Part shown: positions 10,356 through 22,250 of the stretch, one piece after another
Position numbering within the stretch: the first letter of the stretch is position 1
Layout: the number at the start of each line of letters is the position of its first letter
Source of the DNA: Heliocidaris tuberculata
Lineage: Eukaryota; Echinodermata; Echinoidea; Camarodonta; Echinometridae
Length of the DNA: 64,000 nt
Assembly (NCBI GenBank): GCA_025618425.1
Contig: CM046850.1
Coordinates: forward strand, 12,250,971-12,314,970
Direction: 5' to 3'
Translations under genes and position numbers: made by a program
The notes under the pieces: generated by a model
Database searches by the model: none
The model's input: the letters and a program-made list of their open reading frames with translations, nothing else
Told to the model about the DNA's origin: nothing

Positions 10356-13300
10356 CTGCAAGATATAAGTGAGCATAAATGCATATGTTAACCTACTGAC
10401 CACTGAATTTATCTCATTCCCATAGGCTTAACACAGGAACCGCTTAGTTCCCTTTGACAATATTTAACCCACTGCCTATGGGAACCAGGTGATTCCTGTA
10501 TTAAGCCTATGTGAATATCAGAATTCAGTAGCCAATGGGTTAAACATAAAGTTGAGTTCTGATCATGCCATTACATTGTAATAGACACTGTCTTGAAGCA
10601 TTTGGGAAAGGGTGATAATGTCTAAATAAGGACTGGTGTATACTGTGAGGTTTTGAAATCATTAAAATGATAAGAAATCAACCCAAACTCGCTCAAAAGC
10701 ACATGCACCGCACACAGAAATGGGTAGATGGGACTGCACACAGATGTGGCAAGGATGTTCGGCCCAAACACTTTCAGCTATTTCTTGTCATATTTCGAAT
10801 ACAAGGGCATTTGAAGGGCAATCCTTTTCAGGGGATATTTCTACTATGATGTTCTTCCAAACTGACATAAAAGGAATGAGAAAGCTCACAAATTATTTTT
10901 CACCTTTCCCAGAACTCAACATTCCCTTTAAGAAGCTGTTGAAAACTATGCTCTCCTGTTGGTTTTACTCTGTGCCTATTTCACTTTGTATGATTATTAT
11001 AATTATTATTATCATGTAAATTCTGCTGCAATTTCATAGTGAATTCTAATCACCATGACATTATTACTACAAATATTTTGAGGTTTTTCCTTTAGTGTGA
11101 AAAAGAAAAAGAGTCGCTCACATATAATTATGGTATCATAGATTTCCCAATTTGTGATATGGCTAACCTGGTAAGACTCGGCGGCTCTAGTTGTCGAGCC
11201 TGTCGGCGGTTCACGCTAGTCATAATTGTACCACACAATTCTTCCAAGATTATGATTTTTTTTCATAAATAAACAACTATCGACAAATGTACCTACATGT
11301 TATGAATGCCCTGAATTACCCTGCGTTCGGGCGTGAACTTCTCTTATTGGAAGAAAATATGTTTGCAATCAAATTCTTTAAAAGTTATGAAAGTTAATTG
11401 AATGTCAATAATTCTTGCAACAACAACACCAAACAAGTAACCCTCAGACAACTACCTCTTACAAAATTATCTAAAGTACCTCTTGGACAACTACAGGTAT
11501 ACTACGTGGGTACCCTATATAGGGAGTACTTGTCCTGTAGAAGCTTTGTCCTAGGGTTGGTTTTTTTGAGTAATAGTCGTAGAATAATAACTTCCCTTCT
11601 AGGGTGGGTTATCCTCTTAAAATTCAAACGATTAGTTGTACATATGATTGCACCTCCTTCAAAACATATTTCACCAATTTTTTTTTTCAATAAAATATTT
11701 CATTGGTCTCAATTTCACAGATCATGTTCATTTAAGAATTGGCTCACCATAGACTGCAGGATACAATGTGCCTTTAATGCCACTGACTGGTATCTGAAGA
11801 CTCTCTCCATTCTTGTAGAAGTTTAATTCCATATGGTCGTATGTCACTCCCTTGGGAAGAGAAGAAATTAAAATGATGGCCAATGGTTGGATACAATCTC
11901 AAATATAAAGCTGCTATTGGTCAATAATTAATGTGATAACATCTTACTAAGTCATTAAATTGGGCTTGAATATATCTCTTTGAAAAAAAAGGCACCCAAA
12001 GGTACAAACTACGAAACAAACAAAAGCTGAAAAACACTGGCTCGGAGGTCAAGTCATTATGCATTACGGACAAACGTTCATTTTTAACTCCTTGTGTCTC
12101 ATTTGAATGAAAACTTCTTGAGTGATATGCTTAAATTAAAGGCACAATGGAAAGGAAATTGGTTTTAAAAAAAACAGAAAAACAGAAATAGCACATTTCT
12201 ATCTTCTCATGCTACATGTAAATGATAATAATTTGAATTGAAACTTTTCAAAATAATTTTTTCAGAGCATTCTGAGATGCATGCACACTGCCCTATTGAA
12301 CCATATAAAGTTTTTACTTAAAAATGTGAACAAATATTTACATTTATTTCCTTTAGAAAAGTGGTACAATGTGTCTGACAATTGAAATCAAAACAGTAAC
12401 TATTGCAAAGTAGAAGGAGGCATGCCTCAAAAAGAAAAAAAAAATGAAAAAAGGGATACAACTTACAATTATATCCCCCTCTGCAACCTCGATGGTTGGT
12501 TTGTGTAAGGGCTCCCCAGCATGACACACTGTACCGTCTGATCTCATCACCCATGACTCTGCACACTCTCCAAGAGGTACTCTGCTGAGGTTACTTTTCC
12601 TGGTAGCAAGACCAACACCCCAAACACCTGTTGAGAAAATGATGTGGATTGTGGAGGTGTCATGTCACAGTAGTTCATTCACTTGACTTTCAGTCAGCAG
12701 ATTTGAGGGTTCAAATCCCAGCTCAGCACTAATGTCCTTTGCTATTAAGACATTAATCTACATGTACATTTACCATATAGTTGAGTGCTACATAGCTCAT
12801 TATCTGGCCACTCAGCTCTTTAACCAAGTTCATAATATTGGAGCACCAGCGTCGTGGCTTGACGGGCATGAACAGTCACATTGAGCACTATTATACAAGA
12901 AGCCACTTTAATTATTATTAAAGAAAATGAAAATACTTTAAACCCTTTCAGGAATCGACAGGTCCATGTCATATCAAGAAATAGGACACTGAAATCTGAA
13001 ATATGTTTGGGACATCAACAGTCATAAAAAAAAATAAACACACAAATAGTGTTTACTAAAAACATAGTGGTGGGCATTTACATGAGAACACTTCAAGATG
13101 TACATGGAGGTACAAAAGAAAGAAGAGAATAAGTGAAAAGAATGTGTAAAAAAAATGAAGCTGAAAAAGTAGAAGAAAAGTAAGTCTACGAGACAACAAC
13201 AACAACAACAAAATCTTACCATCATTTACAAGTACAAGAAATACAAATAGGAATCAATCTAAAACAAGAAAGGTGACTGTCTCCAGAAAACTACTTTAAG

Positions 13301-16300
13301 GACAGAAAACAAAAACAACAAGAAAGGAACAATTAAAATATGTGAAAAACATAAAAGAAAGAAGACAAAATGAAGAATGAGAAATGATTTTTTTTTAAAG
13401 AAAAGGTCCAGATAAGGGAGGACGAGGTAGAGGAGGAGCAGGAGAAGGAAGAAGAGGAGAGAGAAATGAAGAGGATAAAAAAGCTTCTTGAGAAAAAAGA
13501 AGAGGAATAAAAAAAAGGAGAAAAGATTAGAGAAAAAAGAAGAGGAGAAAAGAGAAGAGGAGAAAAAAGGAAAAAAGAGAAGAGAAAAAAGAAGAGGAGA
13601 AAAGAGAAGAGGAGAAAAAAAAGGAGAAAAAAAGGGGGAGAAAAAAGAAGGGAAAAAGAAGTTAAATAAGAAGAAGATAAAAAAGCAGATGAGAAAAATG
13701 AGAAAATAGAAGAGAGAAAAGAGAGGGAAAAAAGAGGAGAAATAAAGAAAAGGAGAAAAAGGAAGAGAAAAAGGAAGAGAAAAAAGAAGAGAAAAAAGAG
13801 GAGGAAAAAGAAGAGAAAAAAGGAAGAGAAAAAAGAGGAGGAAAAAGAAGAGGAAAAAGAAGAGAAAAAAGGAAGAGAAAAAAGAATAGAAGGGAAAAGA
13901 GGAAGAGGAGGAGGAAAAGGAAGAAGAGGATGAGAACAAGAAGTAACTCCAGATTGCTCTGCTGCTGAGCTCCCTGGAGTTAGAGGAGGAGAAAGAGGAG
14001 AGTAACCTCTCCTTTACCTGTTGACTGGAGCTTGATTTCAAAGTATGCTTTGTCTTGGACCAATGGTGCATTGCCCAAAGCTCCACCTGTCCCACAGATC
14101 CGTCTTCCAGATTTCACAATCACCACATCATTACCTTGAGAAAAAAATTATATTGTTTTGTATTTCAAAGTAGTTGTACAACTGGAATAACAATTTCCAA
14201 TTCATTTGGTAAAGAAAGCGCACAAAAATAAAGAAATACAGGCACTCATCGAACAACATTTTTCACATCATCAAAATAGCAATTTTGTGATGTCATTCAG
14301 AATTCAGAAACTACTCACACATGCTAGGTTCTTTATAAATAACCTCGCACAAAAGACCTCTGTCTGCTGAAATTGCTTCCCACAGGCCAGTGTGCATTCT
14401 TGATCTCAAATGTCTGTTTCAAAGGAGCAAGATCGCCAGGCAAAACAAAACAGCCTGAAAATTTTGCTTGATGAAGGTGATATCCTACTGAAGAAATTGT
14501 CAGGAAAATCAGACATTTTATTATTCTAAAAATAATGTAAAAGAAATTAGACCAGTCTATGTTCTCAGAACTTTGCCGAATATACTAGTCACCTCTTCAA
14601 CTTAGAGGTCGACCATCGTCGAAATTGACACAGCCCAAATAGTGACAGTTCTGCAAGTGTCCAGAAACCATCTATACAATGCACTCGCACTCCCATCTGT
14701 TTTTTAAGTTTAGCTTCAAGTGACGTTAGATCTAACTTGGGTCTAATTTGCCGTTTGTCAGAGAGATTTTTAACTAATATATTTGCTTATATCAAGAATA
14801 GTCTAACTCTGATTTTCGTTAATATGTGAACAATCCAAACTTTGTTTAAACCTTTCAATTTCACTGACAACTCTGAAAAACCTAGGATACTGTGTAGTGT
14901 GTATTAAATCTTATTAAAGGGAAACTCCACCCTGATTACAAGTTGGTTTTAAAAGAAGCAGAAAAAATAAAGAAACAGATCTGTGAAGGTTTGAGCAAAT
15001 TCTGATGAGATTAAGAAAGTTATGAATTTTTGAAGTTGTAATCAATAAAACACAAATTGGCAACTCCGTGACATATCTTGTGAGCTCCTCTCCCATTTGT
15101 TCAGTACAGAAAATCTCATAAATTTTCATTTTTTAAAGTTTTTGATGAAGGAATAGATTTGTTTCATACAGGTGTTGTGCAAGAACATATGAGCAATGAT
15201 TATATCTATCAGTAAACGTGCATGCATGACTGAATATTTTCTTTAGAGAAAATGGAAATTATACATGTACTTGTAGATCTACTCCACAAAATCTTTTACG
15301 GGTGAATGGGCTTCAATAGATTTTGTGTGTATTAGCAGGCTATGGTCCATTCTAGATCATTCATAGACCCCTACATGAGAGGAAAATAATTATTAGAAAT
15401 TTCACTTTCAACTCTGAAACCTCAAATTTGTAGCACAGAAATCTACTAAGAGTCCCTGAATCAGGTAATCTAGCAATAGCAAATTTAAGAAAATAAAATC
15501 TTGCTTAGACCTACAGCAATTTTGTTGTCTGTTTTTGACTACTGCAACAGTGAATGTTGGACACAGTCACACATACATGTAGGGCCTATGAATCAGTGTG
15601 CCCAGCGAAAAAAAATACTATTCTGCTAGGAAGGGAGCAGCGAAAATTCTGCTAAACAAAAATGTTTACTGCTAGATCAAAATTTTATTTAAAAAATTCT
15701 CTGACAAGCAAAAAAAAAAAAGAAAAAGAAAGGTTCTCAGCATTTTGGGGGTACATGTATATTTTCACTCAAAAATTCTCTGACAAGCAAAAAAAAAAAA
15801 AAAGAAAAAAAAAAAAGGTTATCAGCATTTTGGAGGTGTATTTGTACCTAAAAATTCTCTGACAAGCAACAACAAAAAAAAGAAAAGAAAAAAGAAAAGG
15901 TTCTCAGCATTTTGGGGGTGTATTTTTACTCAAAAATTCTTTGACATTACATGACTAGCATAATGTTATATGCTATTAAAAGTGGTCAAAATTCTGCCAG
16001 GAAGCAGAATTCTTCCAACTCTGGCAACATTGCTGATCGAGCCTATTCGAATGGGGTACAACACAGAACTCCTAAAGACGTAGAAGGCTCGTGCGGGTGC
16101 GAAATTGTAGCCATCGCTCATACGTGATCATGTGATATCCGCCATCTTGGTTAGTCCTTCGCTCTCCAGATTCATGCAGTTCATCGCGTCAACGACATTC
16201 AGTATAAAATGTTTGATCATTGGAATATAACACTGACTAGGGTGATATAAAATCTTACTGAAATTGCTCGATTTCGTTAATGCTAGTATTGAAATGAACC

Positions 16301-18413
16301 AAGAAAAAAAAAAAAAGGAGGGAAATTTCTCTTGTAATACTTAAAATAAATTGCCAGGAGTGTTATCAAATGTTGCTTTCTGGCATTTTCATGCTTATTA
16401 CAGAAGTGCAGTCATCATCCACTCTTGTTGCTCATTTTGATAAATTTTTCTGTACTACATTAATTTTATTTACTGTTTCAAACAATTTGGTGACTGAAAT
16501 CACAAGAAAATCAAATTTTTGGCCATTTGCTTAACTTGCCCTCGCCGTTCTCATGGCTTTGGCAAATAACTTTATTGAAAGCGGAAATTTATATTATAGT
16601 ATGCATCTCCTGACTATGCAAGTCTTTTACTTGTAAGAGTTTGATAGTTGATACGAGGTGTGCTCATTTCAGTACGTTGCAATATACATGTATAGCCCTC
16701 AAGAAAATTCTTGTTTTTACAGATCATTGTTATGATCCAGACATCTGTGTTTTGTTGAAGGTTGGTAGGATATAGATTCCCACTCTAAATAAGAACACTA
16801 AAAATACATCAAGCCCAACGAAGCGCTTGTCACAACTGCCAAATTGGAAGCAAGATTTAATCATTTATCTTTGCCCAGCCAATCAAATTCGAGAGCCATG
16901 AATTAACTGCAAACAAGTCAATTTGATGCAAAGAACTCGACAGCAAAGGATTTCGAAAAATCAACTTCAGAGCAATTTCAATACCCTGTTCGGATTACGT
17001 AATACGTCATTGCAATGTTCGCTCATTTCAATAGGCAATGGACATGGTTAATGAAATTGACTTAAGTTGATTTTTTGACTAATTCTTTGCCAAAATGGTA
17101 TTTAACACGTGAAATTTGCAGCAATATTTCTTATTGCACATATAAAACACTGAATCACAATTTATTACACAAGTGCTGTACTTGTATTCAAAATCACCGG
17201 CAGTCCCCAAAATAGTGGTAGAAGTTGAGGTTCTATGATGATTATGCTTTACTCGATAAAGTCCTGACTTATATAAGGATTATCATCAAAGATAAAAAGA
17301 AACATGGCAGAAGCATGTTGAACAAACCCTTAAATCAAAACAAATTTGTAGGCCTTTTTATACCAGATAACACTGTACAAAAAGTATAACGTTATGCAAG
17401 TCATATATACATGATACAAAAGAGGAAGTATATATTTTTTAAAGTGTAGGCCTACAAGAAAATGTATTTTGCTTTTGTTTTTTTTTTTCCGAGGGGGTGT
17501 CAAGGATGATGGTGAACATGAACTCAGGCTGCCTTCGTGAAAGAGAACTAAAAATGATATTGATAGAAAAAAAAACTGTTTAATATTATCTTGAACTTGA
17601 GAGAATAAAAATTTAACCTCTGTGTCTTCATTGAAAGAGAACTAACCTCTTCCCCCTCCAAAAAATGTACATGATATTAGTTGATGTTACTTATGTATGA
17701 AAAGCAACTGAACTTCAGTGGAAAAGCCAACTTCAAAATTTCAAGTGAAGAAGACACAAGACCATTTATTTTGATAGAGAAGATCCGATATAATATAAAT
17801 AGGCATTGAAAAGCACATGGTCTGGTGGGCTAGTTGAAAAGATCGAGGACTAAGCAATATGGCGGCGTGTGCACTCGAGCGAATCCTCCAGCGGGTTTGA
17901 CGGCTATACCGCGATCTGTGCATTGGGAATGGGTATGAGCCTTCTACGTCTTTAGGAGTTCTGTGGGGTACAAGGCAAATGGGAGAGGAGCTCCCAAGAT
18001 ACATCACAGAGTTGCCAATTTGTGTTTGATTGATTACAACTTCAAAAATTCATAACTTTCTTATTTCTTATCGCATTTTGCTCAAACTTTTACTGATCTG
18101 TTTCTTTAATTTCCCTGCTTCTTTTGAAACCAACTTGTAATTAGGGTAGACTTCCCCCTTAAGTTATTTATCGCAGAATGTCACATTTCATATGATTCAC
18201 ATCTTCCATACAACAAAACCCCACATAGCTCAATAAGTGGGACTGAAATTAACATTTTCATTTAGAAAGGGTCAAATAATTGGCCTCATATACATATTTA
18301 CCCATATGCGATGTATCAAGAACAACGGACGGTATTTCCTTTAGTGGTACATGTCCGCTTCCGAAGCCAGCTCTCCATGGAAAACACCGAAAACAGCAAA
18401 AACAAGCAGCCAT
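10258..18413 (-). CDS. SPRYD7: SPRYD7 (SPRY domain-containing protein 7), five exons
   Basis: Exons in coding order are 18413-18302, 14134-14018, 12627-12467, 11850-11748 and 10355-10258. They total 591 nt, giving 196 residues, the same length as human SPRYD7 (CLLD6). All exon phases agree and all introns are GT-AG. The product starts with a Cys-rich MAACFCCFRCF segment (possible lipidation, as in the vertebrate protein), then GHVPLKEIPSVVLDTSHMG, then the SPRY core with GRRICGTGG, YFEIKLQSTG, GVWGVGLAT, the GVTYDH-to-YPAVY strand region, and ends ILDVQFSEFYHTPPSGF...FEQSLL. The family is conserved across animals but its biochemical role is poorly known; SPRY domains usually bind protein partners. 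Intron 1 (4.2 kb) holds a 3.25-kb TTAA-flanked element, and intron 2 holds a SINE and a long polypyrimidine tract. Confidence 0.93.
10395..10539. repeat. Small foldback repeat, related copy near 49835
   Basis: The arms CCCATAGGCTTAACACAGGAA and its complement ('ttcctgtattaagcctatg') face each other. A related text, 'atctcattcccatagg...aggcttaatgcag...ggttcccgtaggca', recurs at 49835-49910. Confidence 0.55.
10540..10931. mobile_element. T2-like MITE, 390-bp family, copy 1
   Basis: TTAA at both ends (10540-10543, 10928-10931). The right end on the minus strand reads TTAAAGGGAATGTTGAGTTC and the left end TTAAACATAAAGTTGAGTTC. Its sequence is shared in opposite orientation with 44787-45176. It lies in intron 4 of SPRYD7. 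Confidence 0.75.
11748..11850 (-). CDS. SPRYD7: SPRYD7 exon 4
   Basis: Codes GVTYDHMELNFYKNGESLQ through GTLYPAVY, the signature second half of the SPRY fold. Acceptor TTCCCAAG, donor CTATG|GTGAGC. Confidence 0.93.
12467..12627 (-). CDS. SPRYD7: SPRYD7 exon 3
   Basis: Codes GVWGVGLATRKSNLSRVPLG through the segment VAEGDII, the central SPRY strands. Acceptor TCAACAG, donor AATT|GTAAGT; ends in phase 0. Confidence 0.93.
12655..12895 (+). repeat. Old tRNA-derived SINE in SPRYD7 intron 2 or 3
   Basis: The head has GAGGGTTCAAATCCCAGC (B-box), followed by GTCCTTTG...AAGACATTAATCTACA and a tail AATATTGGAGCACC...GAGCACTATTATA. The same blocks in the same order occur in the better preserved SINE at 40690-40952. 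It sits just upstream (in gene sense) of SPRYD7 exon 3. Confidence 0.7.
13403..13962. repeat. Long polypurine/polypyrimidine tract in SPRYD7 intron 2
   Basis: About 560 bp is almost entirely A and G on the plus strand (gaagaggagaaaa-type units), hence polypyrimidine in the SPRYD7 transcript, starting about 60 bases after the exon 2 donor. It creates a spurious Phe/Ser-rich ORF on the minus strand and a Lys/Glu one on the plus strand. Confidence 0.9.
14018..14134 (-). CDS. SPRYD7: SPRYD7 exon 2
   Basis: Codes (G)NDVVIVKSGRRICGTGG through YFEIKLQSTG. Acceptor CTCAAG, donor CAACAG|GTAAAG; phase 1 on both sides. Confidence 0.93.
14914..18162. mobile_element. 3.25-kb TTAA-flanked element with about 200-bp inverted ends
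   Basis: Left arm 14918-15120 (TTAA-AGGGAAACTCCACCCTG) and right arm about 17965-18158 (complement ending GGTAGACTTCCCCC-TTAA) are inverted copies. Both contain CACAAATTGGCAACTC and GTTATGAATTTTTGAAGTTG. A second inverted pair lies inside (GAACTCCTAAAGACGTAGAA at about 16064; complement at about 17940). No transposase ORF is visible. It may be one internally enlarged non-autonomous element or two nested half elements. It occupies most of SPRYD7 intron 1. Confidence 0.6.
15597..15950 (+). repeat. Dispersed repeat with three to four tandem units
   Basis: The unit (about 80 bp) is AAAATTCTCTGACAAGC, an A-rich run, GGTT(C/A)TCAGCATTTTGG and a short spacer. Unit starts fall near 15692, 15771, 15850 and 15932. 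The leading part (15597-15690) and the unit both occur inverted at 505-715. Confidence 0.75.
18302..18413 (-). CDS. SPRYD7: SPRYD7 exon 1
   Basis: ATG at 18413 begins MAACFCCFRCF, matching the Cys-rich N-terminus of the family. It ends CATATGG|GTAAAT in phase 1. Confidence 0.92.
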
Positions 18414-19090
18414 TTTCAGTTTTTACCTTCAGAAAGTAGATCAATGTTATACAGTTTGTCAATAGAGGACGACATCCAATCTCCTTTTATCTGTACTTCT
18501 CTCTCTGTCTGTCTGTATTGTTTGTGTAGTAAAGCTATCTATTTATCTAGCTAGCTAGCTAGCTAACGTAATAACCGCGTATATCGCCCATCGCTCATCT
18601 CTCTATCTTTATGTCATTAAAATTACTTCTCTAGTGACGAAACCAGTAATTTCCACGATATAATTAACCTCAGAGCCGGCCTCAGAGTCCCTCATTTAGC
18701 ACAAATCAAGGAGATACTGCTACTTCCTTGAGAAAATTAATCCCAAATTGTTAATATAAACCCCAAACAAGATTTGAATTGTCCGTCCTATTTTGTAGCT
18801 GTCCTAACAAGGAGTTGTTTTTCAGGGGCCGTTGTCCTAGAATTATTGTTTAACTCTCGTACATGACAAAATTAATGCAGCCCTTGAATGTGTTCCGACA
18901 ATTATTTTCACATATGTTTGTTTGTTTGTTTGTTTGTTTTTTTTTTAAGGATAATTTCACAAAAAGAAGGCTATACCCCTTGTGCATTTCTCGTTAAAAC
19001 AAGAGGGAAGTTGTGTGGAGCTGAGGGAGGGGGTAGATGTCCATGCAAGATAGCTTTCGTGGAGGTTTGTTTTTCAAGGTAGCCTAATCC
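18414..19090. other. Upstream region of SPRYD7
   Basis: Likely promoter and 5' UTR of SPRYD7 lie here. Contains a CTAG/AGCT-type run (18548-18568) and a (GTTT)n run near 18914-18940. No clear TATA box is seen. Confidence 0.4.
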
Positions 19091-19246
19091 AGGGGTGGAT
19101 CCCGGAGTAAAAGAGGGAGCACAGAGCCGGAAAAGTACACAATTAAGGGGATTTTTTTTCATTGTGTACTTAAGGTATGCCAGGTGGGTTTCAAAAGAGG
19201 GGGCACGGGCCGGTTTTCCCCCTATGTAGATCCGCCACTGGCCTAA
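19091..19246. repeat. Dispersed repeat, copy related to 61083-61227
   Basis: Has GGGTGGATCC at one side and GTAGATCCGCCA at the other, enclosing ACAGAGCCGGAAAAGTACAC and GGTATGCCAGGTGGGTTTCA. The same order of blocks appears at 61083-61227. Short inverted GGATCC/CCGCC-type ends suggest a MITE. Confidence 0.65.
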
Positions 19247-19403
19247 TCAAACACTGAAATTGCAGATCACGACCCAGACTGCTTTTATCAAAATATCAGT
19301 TTTTCTGATTTCGAGGTCAATGAAAACGAGTCATATTATTATCACAATAATCAGTCATTCAAATGAAGTATGACATTTATTGTATTTGGTTTCTATGTCG
19401 ACC

Positions 19404-20735
19404 AGGGGCGGCGGAAGGTCTTTCAAAGTGAGGGGGGCATCAACAAAAAGGGGCACTTTGGGGGCACCTACAAAGGGTGAAAACAAGGCGGAAAATGCTA
19501 CTTTGAGACCGTCTATACTGCTACATTCTGATTAATACACTATCGAGGATCATTTTCGACACATTATTGTTTATGTCTTAACATGGTTCTAGATAAAAAC
19601 TACTTTGCAGTTGAGTGTAATGGTCTGATTATTCATTTGTGAGCGAGCAAAATATTTAAGATATTTTGAATAGCAGCGATTTTCCTAATATGATAAGAAG
19701 ACAATCTTTAAATGCGAGAGAGCGTAGCGAGCAAGCTTTGGGAAAATTTTAGAAAAAACAATTGTCCTCCTTCCTGTTATGATTTAGGGGCACTGCTCAT
19801 TCTTGTATAATTTAGGGAATTGTGCCCCTCCTGCCCCCTGCTCCACTGCCTCACATTGTGCTGATATCAGTAGGGGAATCTATTAATATGAAGACTCTCT
19901 GATTATTTGGAGCTAGTTATATGGCTCTTTTGTGGACTTTAGGGCACAATTTGACATCGGGGTATATAGGTAAAATATAAAAAATATATAGGTACATAGG
20001 TAGGGCACTTATCAGAAGGCAAAATGGGCACTTATCAAAAGGCAAAATAATAATATTAGAAAGAAAAGGGGGCACTGATCAGAATTAAAAGGGGCACTTA
20101 AATAGAGGCATTTATCAGAGGTGAAAAGGGCATTTACCATAAGGAAAATTGCACTATTAGAACGGAAAATGGGTACTAATCAGACGAAAACAGAGACACT
20201 TGTTGGATTTCAAAGGGGCACTTATCATAAGGTGAAAAGGGCACTTATTAGAAAGAGTAGGGGCAGTCATCCGAAGAAATAGGGTCAGTTATCAGGGGTG
20301 AAAGTGGCACTTATAAGAAGGGAAATTGCACTATTAGAACTGAAAATGGGCACTAATCAGACGAAAAACAAAAGCACAGATTTAAAAAGGGGCAGTAACG
20401 TCTAATGTTAAAAGGGGCACTTATCAGAAGGTGAAAGGGCATTTATCAGAAAGAAGAAGGGGGCAGCTATACGCAGAAAAAGTGGCACTTATTAGAGGTG
20501 AAAAAAGGCACTTATCATAGAAGGAAAAAAATGCACTATTAGAACGGAAAATGGGCACTAATCAGACCAAAAAAGAGGGCACTTATGAGATTTCAAAAGG
20601 GGCAGTAATGTCTCAGGTTAAAGGGGCACTTATCAGAAAGTAAAAAGGGTACTTATTAGAAAGAGAAAGGGGCACTATACGAAGAAAAGGGGGCACTTAT
20701 CAGCTATGAAAAGGGGCATTCATCATATATCATTG
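19404..20735 (+). repeat. GGGGCAC-rich region with higher-order tandem array
   Basis: From about 19404 the text is rich in GGGGCAC. From 19970 it becomes a tandem array of a diverged unit of 20-25 bp (AAAAGGGGCACTTATCAGAA). A longer period is visible: GCACTATTAGAAC(G/T)GAAAATGGG occurs near 20151, 20328 and 20531, i.e. roughly every 180-205 bp. No coding potential is seen. Confidence 0.8.
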
Positions 20736-22250
20736 ATTTGAAAGCACGAAAAGTAATGACTAATTGTTTTCTTCAATCACATCTGTCAAGCTCAAGTTGG
20801 CAGTTAACAGCAAAATGGTCACCGAGTAATGATGAAACCTCACACGCCTTAATAATGTCATCTGATGCATTGGCTATTACATCATCATAAATTTACAATA
20901 TTTCAACATCATGTATGGTCACATAAAATTATATACATAGAAAAAGGGGTTGTCATAAGCAAAGTTTGAGTTGACGTCCTCATCACACATAATATGATCA
21001 CACAATGAATATACAAATGCAAACAATGCATAGTGGAAAGCAGAAGTGCTTTGAATTAGCGCACTTCCGTTTAGGGCCTCAAAAGATATAAGAAACATAA
21101 TTATCCTCCTGGAAATGAATATGAGAGTTTTCTCTCTGGAAAAAGAAATCCTAGTGGCAAATTGTGGGAGTCGTCTACCATGCGGATAATACCAAATGTT
21201 GTGGTTTCAGAAGTATGCGAAATATCTCTGTCGTTGTTCCGCCTACGTTTCAATATATACAATTCTTCTGTCAGCGTTAATGTCATTCGGGCGCACAGAC
21301 CGTGTGCAAACAAATTGTAAATAAAAGGTATTGAAATTATAATTATATACCAATAGCCGAAAGCGTGACTCAAAGTATACTCAATCCGAAACCATGTGAA
21401 CATGTTGTTTCTGATAAAATATTTTTCATTACACGTCTTAATTCCATATTTGTGAAACTGAGCTCCATACGAACGACTCAATTTTGCCACGAAATACGTT
21501 TTTTTTTAAAGAGAGTATAATAATCATTTTTCTTCAATTTCTTCTTCACTATCTGACTATGTGTGCGATTTGTGATCAAAGCGTGGGTTCTGTCGCTATT
21601 GAAAGGTGTTACGGCTAACATTTTGTTTGCCAATGTTAGGCTTTGAAGCAGAACGTGATTTTGTATGCAAAAATACAAAATTAAGAGGAAATCCGCTGAA
21701 AAAATCACTTGCAGCAAGGACGAGCAGTCAGAAATGAAAAACATTGATACTGAGTGTGCTTCCTAGTCAATGTTGTAATATCATCATCTCCGTTGAACTT
21801 GCTGGTATATTTTGTCACGGAAAAGACCATCTGACATCATATCAAAGTTTTTATGTCACTGCTGATGGTTTACGGCCGATGTTGATAGCTATCTGTCAGA
21901 GTAAGTATATTCTTTAACAGTTTAAAACAAGAAACCATTGTCTGATTGCTGCTTGGTGTTTTTCGTTTAGTGGTGATATAATGCATTAATACGGTGTATT
22001 GATACAAACGTGTTATACACTATAGGGCATTCATATACTTGATTTTATTCGATGGCACTGATTCTGGGCGATGTAATAACTCATTGTATTTTTTTTTTTA
22101 ATGGAGCGGTTTCTTTCTTGATGGAGATGTTATCAATTTTGCGACATTAGTTTTGCCAAGTACATCTATATTTTGTACTTTGCACGTTACCGGTACTGTT
22201 CGTCGAATACAATGTCGTGTAACTTGGCTTATGCATGGGTTAATTACCCC
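20736..22250. other. Intergenic DNA without a recognised gene
   Basis: Mostly unique-looking sequence. Two minus-strand ORFs in different frames (21101-21490, 129 codons; 21478-21744, 88 codons) carry hydrophobic stretches, but they match no family I know and have no clear splice signals. Confidence 0.35.

Noticed and set aside
11398..11826. 142-codon plus-strand ORF
   Set aside because: It runs across a dispersed repeat and antisense to SPRYD7 exon 4; no family resemblance.
6425..12740. Possible tRNA genes at 6425-6515, 6955-7015 and 12665-12720
   Set aside because: A- and B-box-like text is present but acceptor stems do not pair; the context is that of SINE heads.
13259..14095. 278-codon minus-strand ORF rich in Phe, Ser and Leu
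   Set aside because: Arises from the polypyrimidine tract in SPRYD7 intron 2 and overlaps SPRYD7 exon 2 in a wrong frame.
14914..18162. PiggyBac assignment for the TTAA-flanked elements
   Set aside because: TTAA fits, but known piggyBac tips start with CCC-type text, whereas all elements here start AGG; the T2/Kolobok pattern fits better.
19970..20735. CRISPR-like spaced repeats
   Set aside because: The units are diverged, spacing is irregular, there are no unique spacers of uniform length, and the genome is animal.
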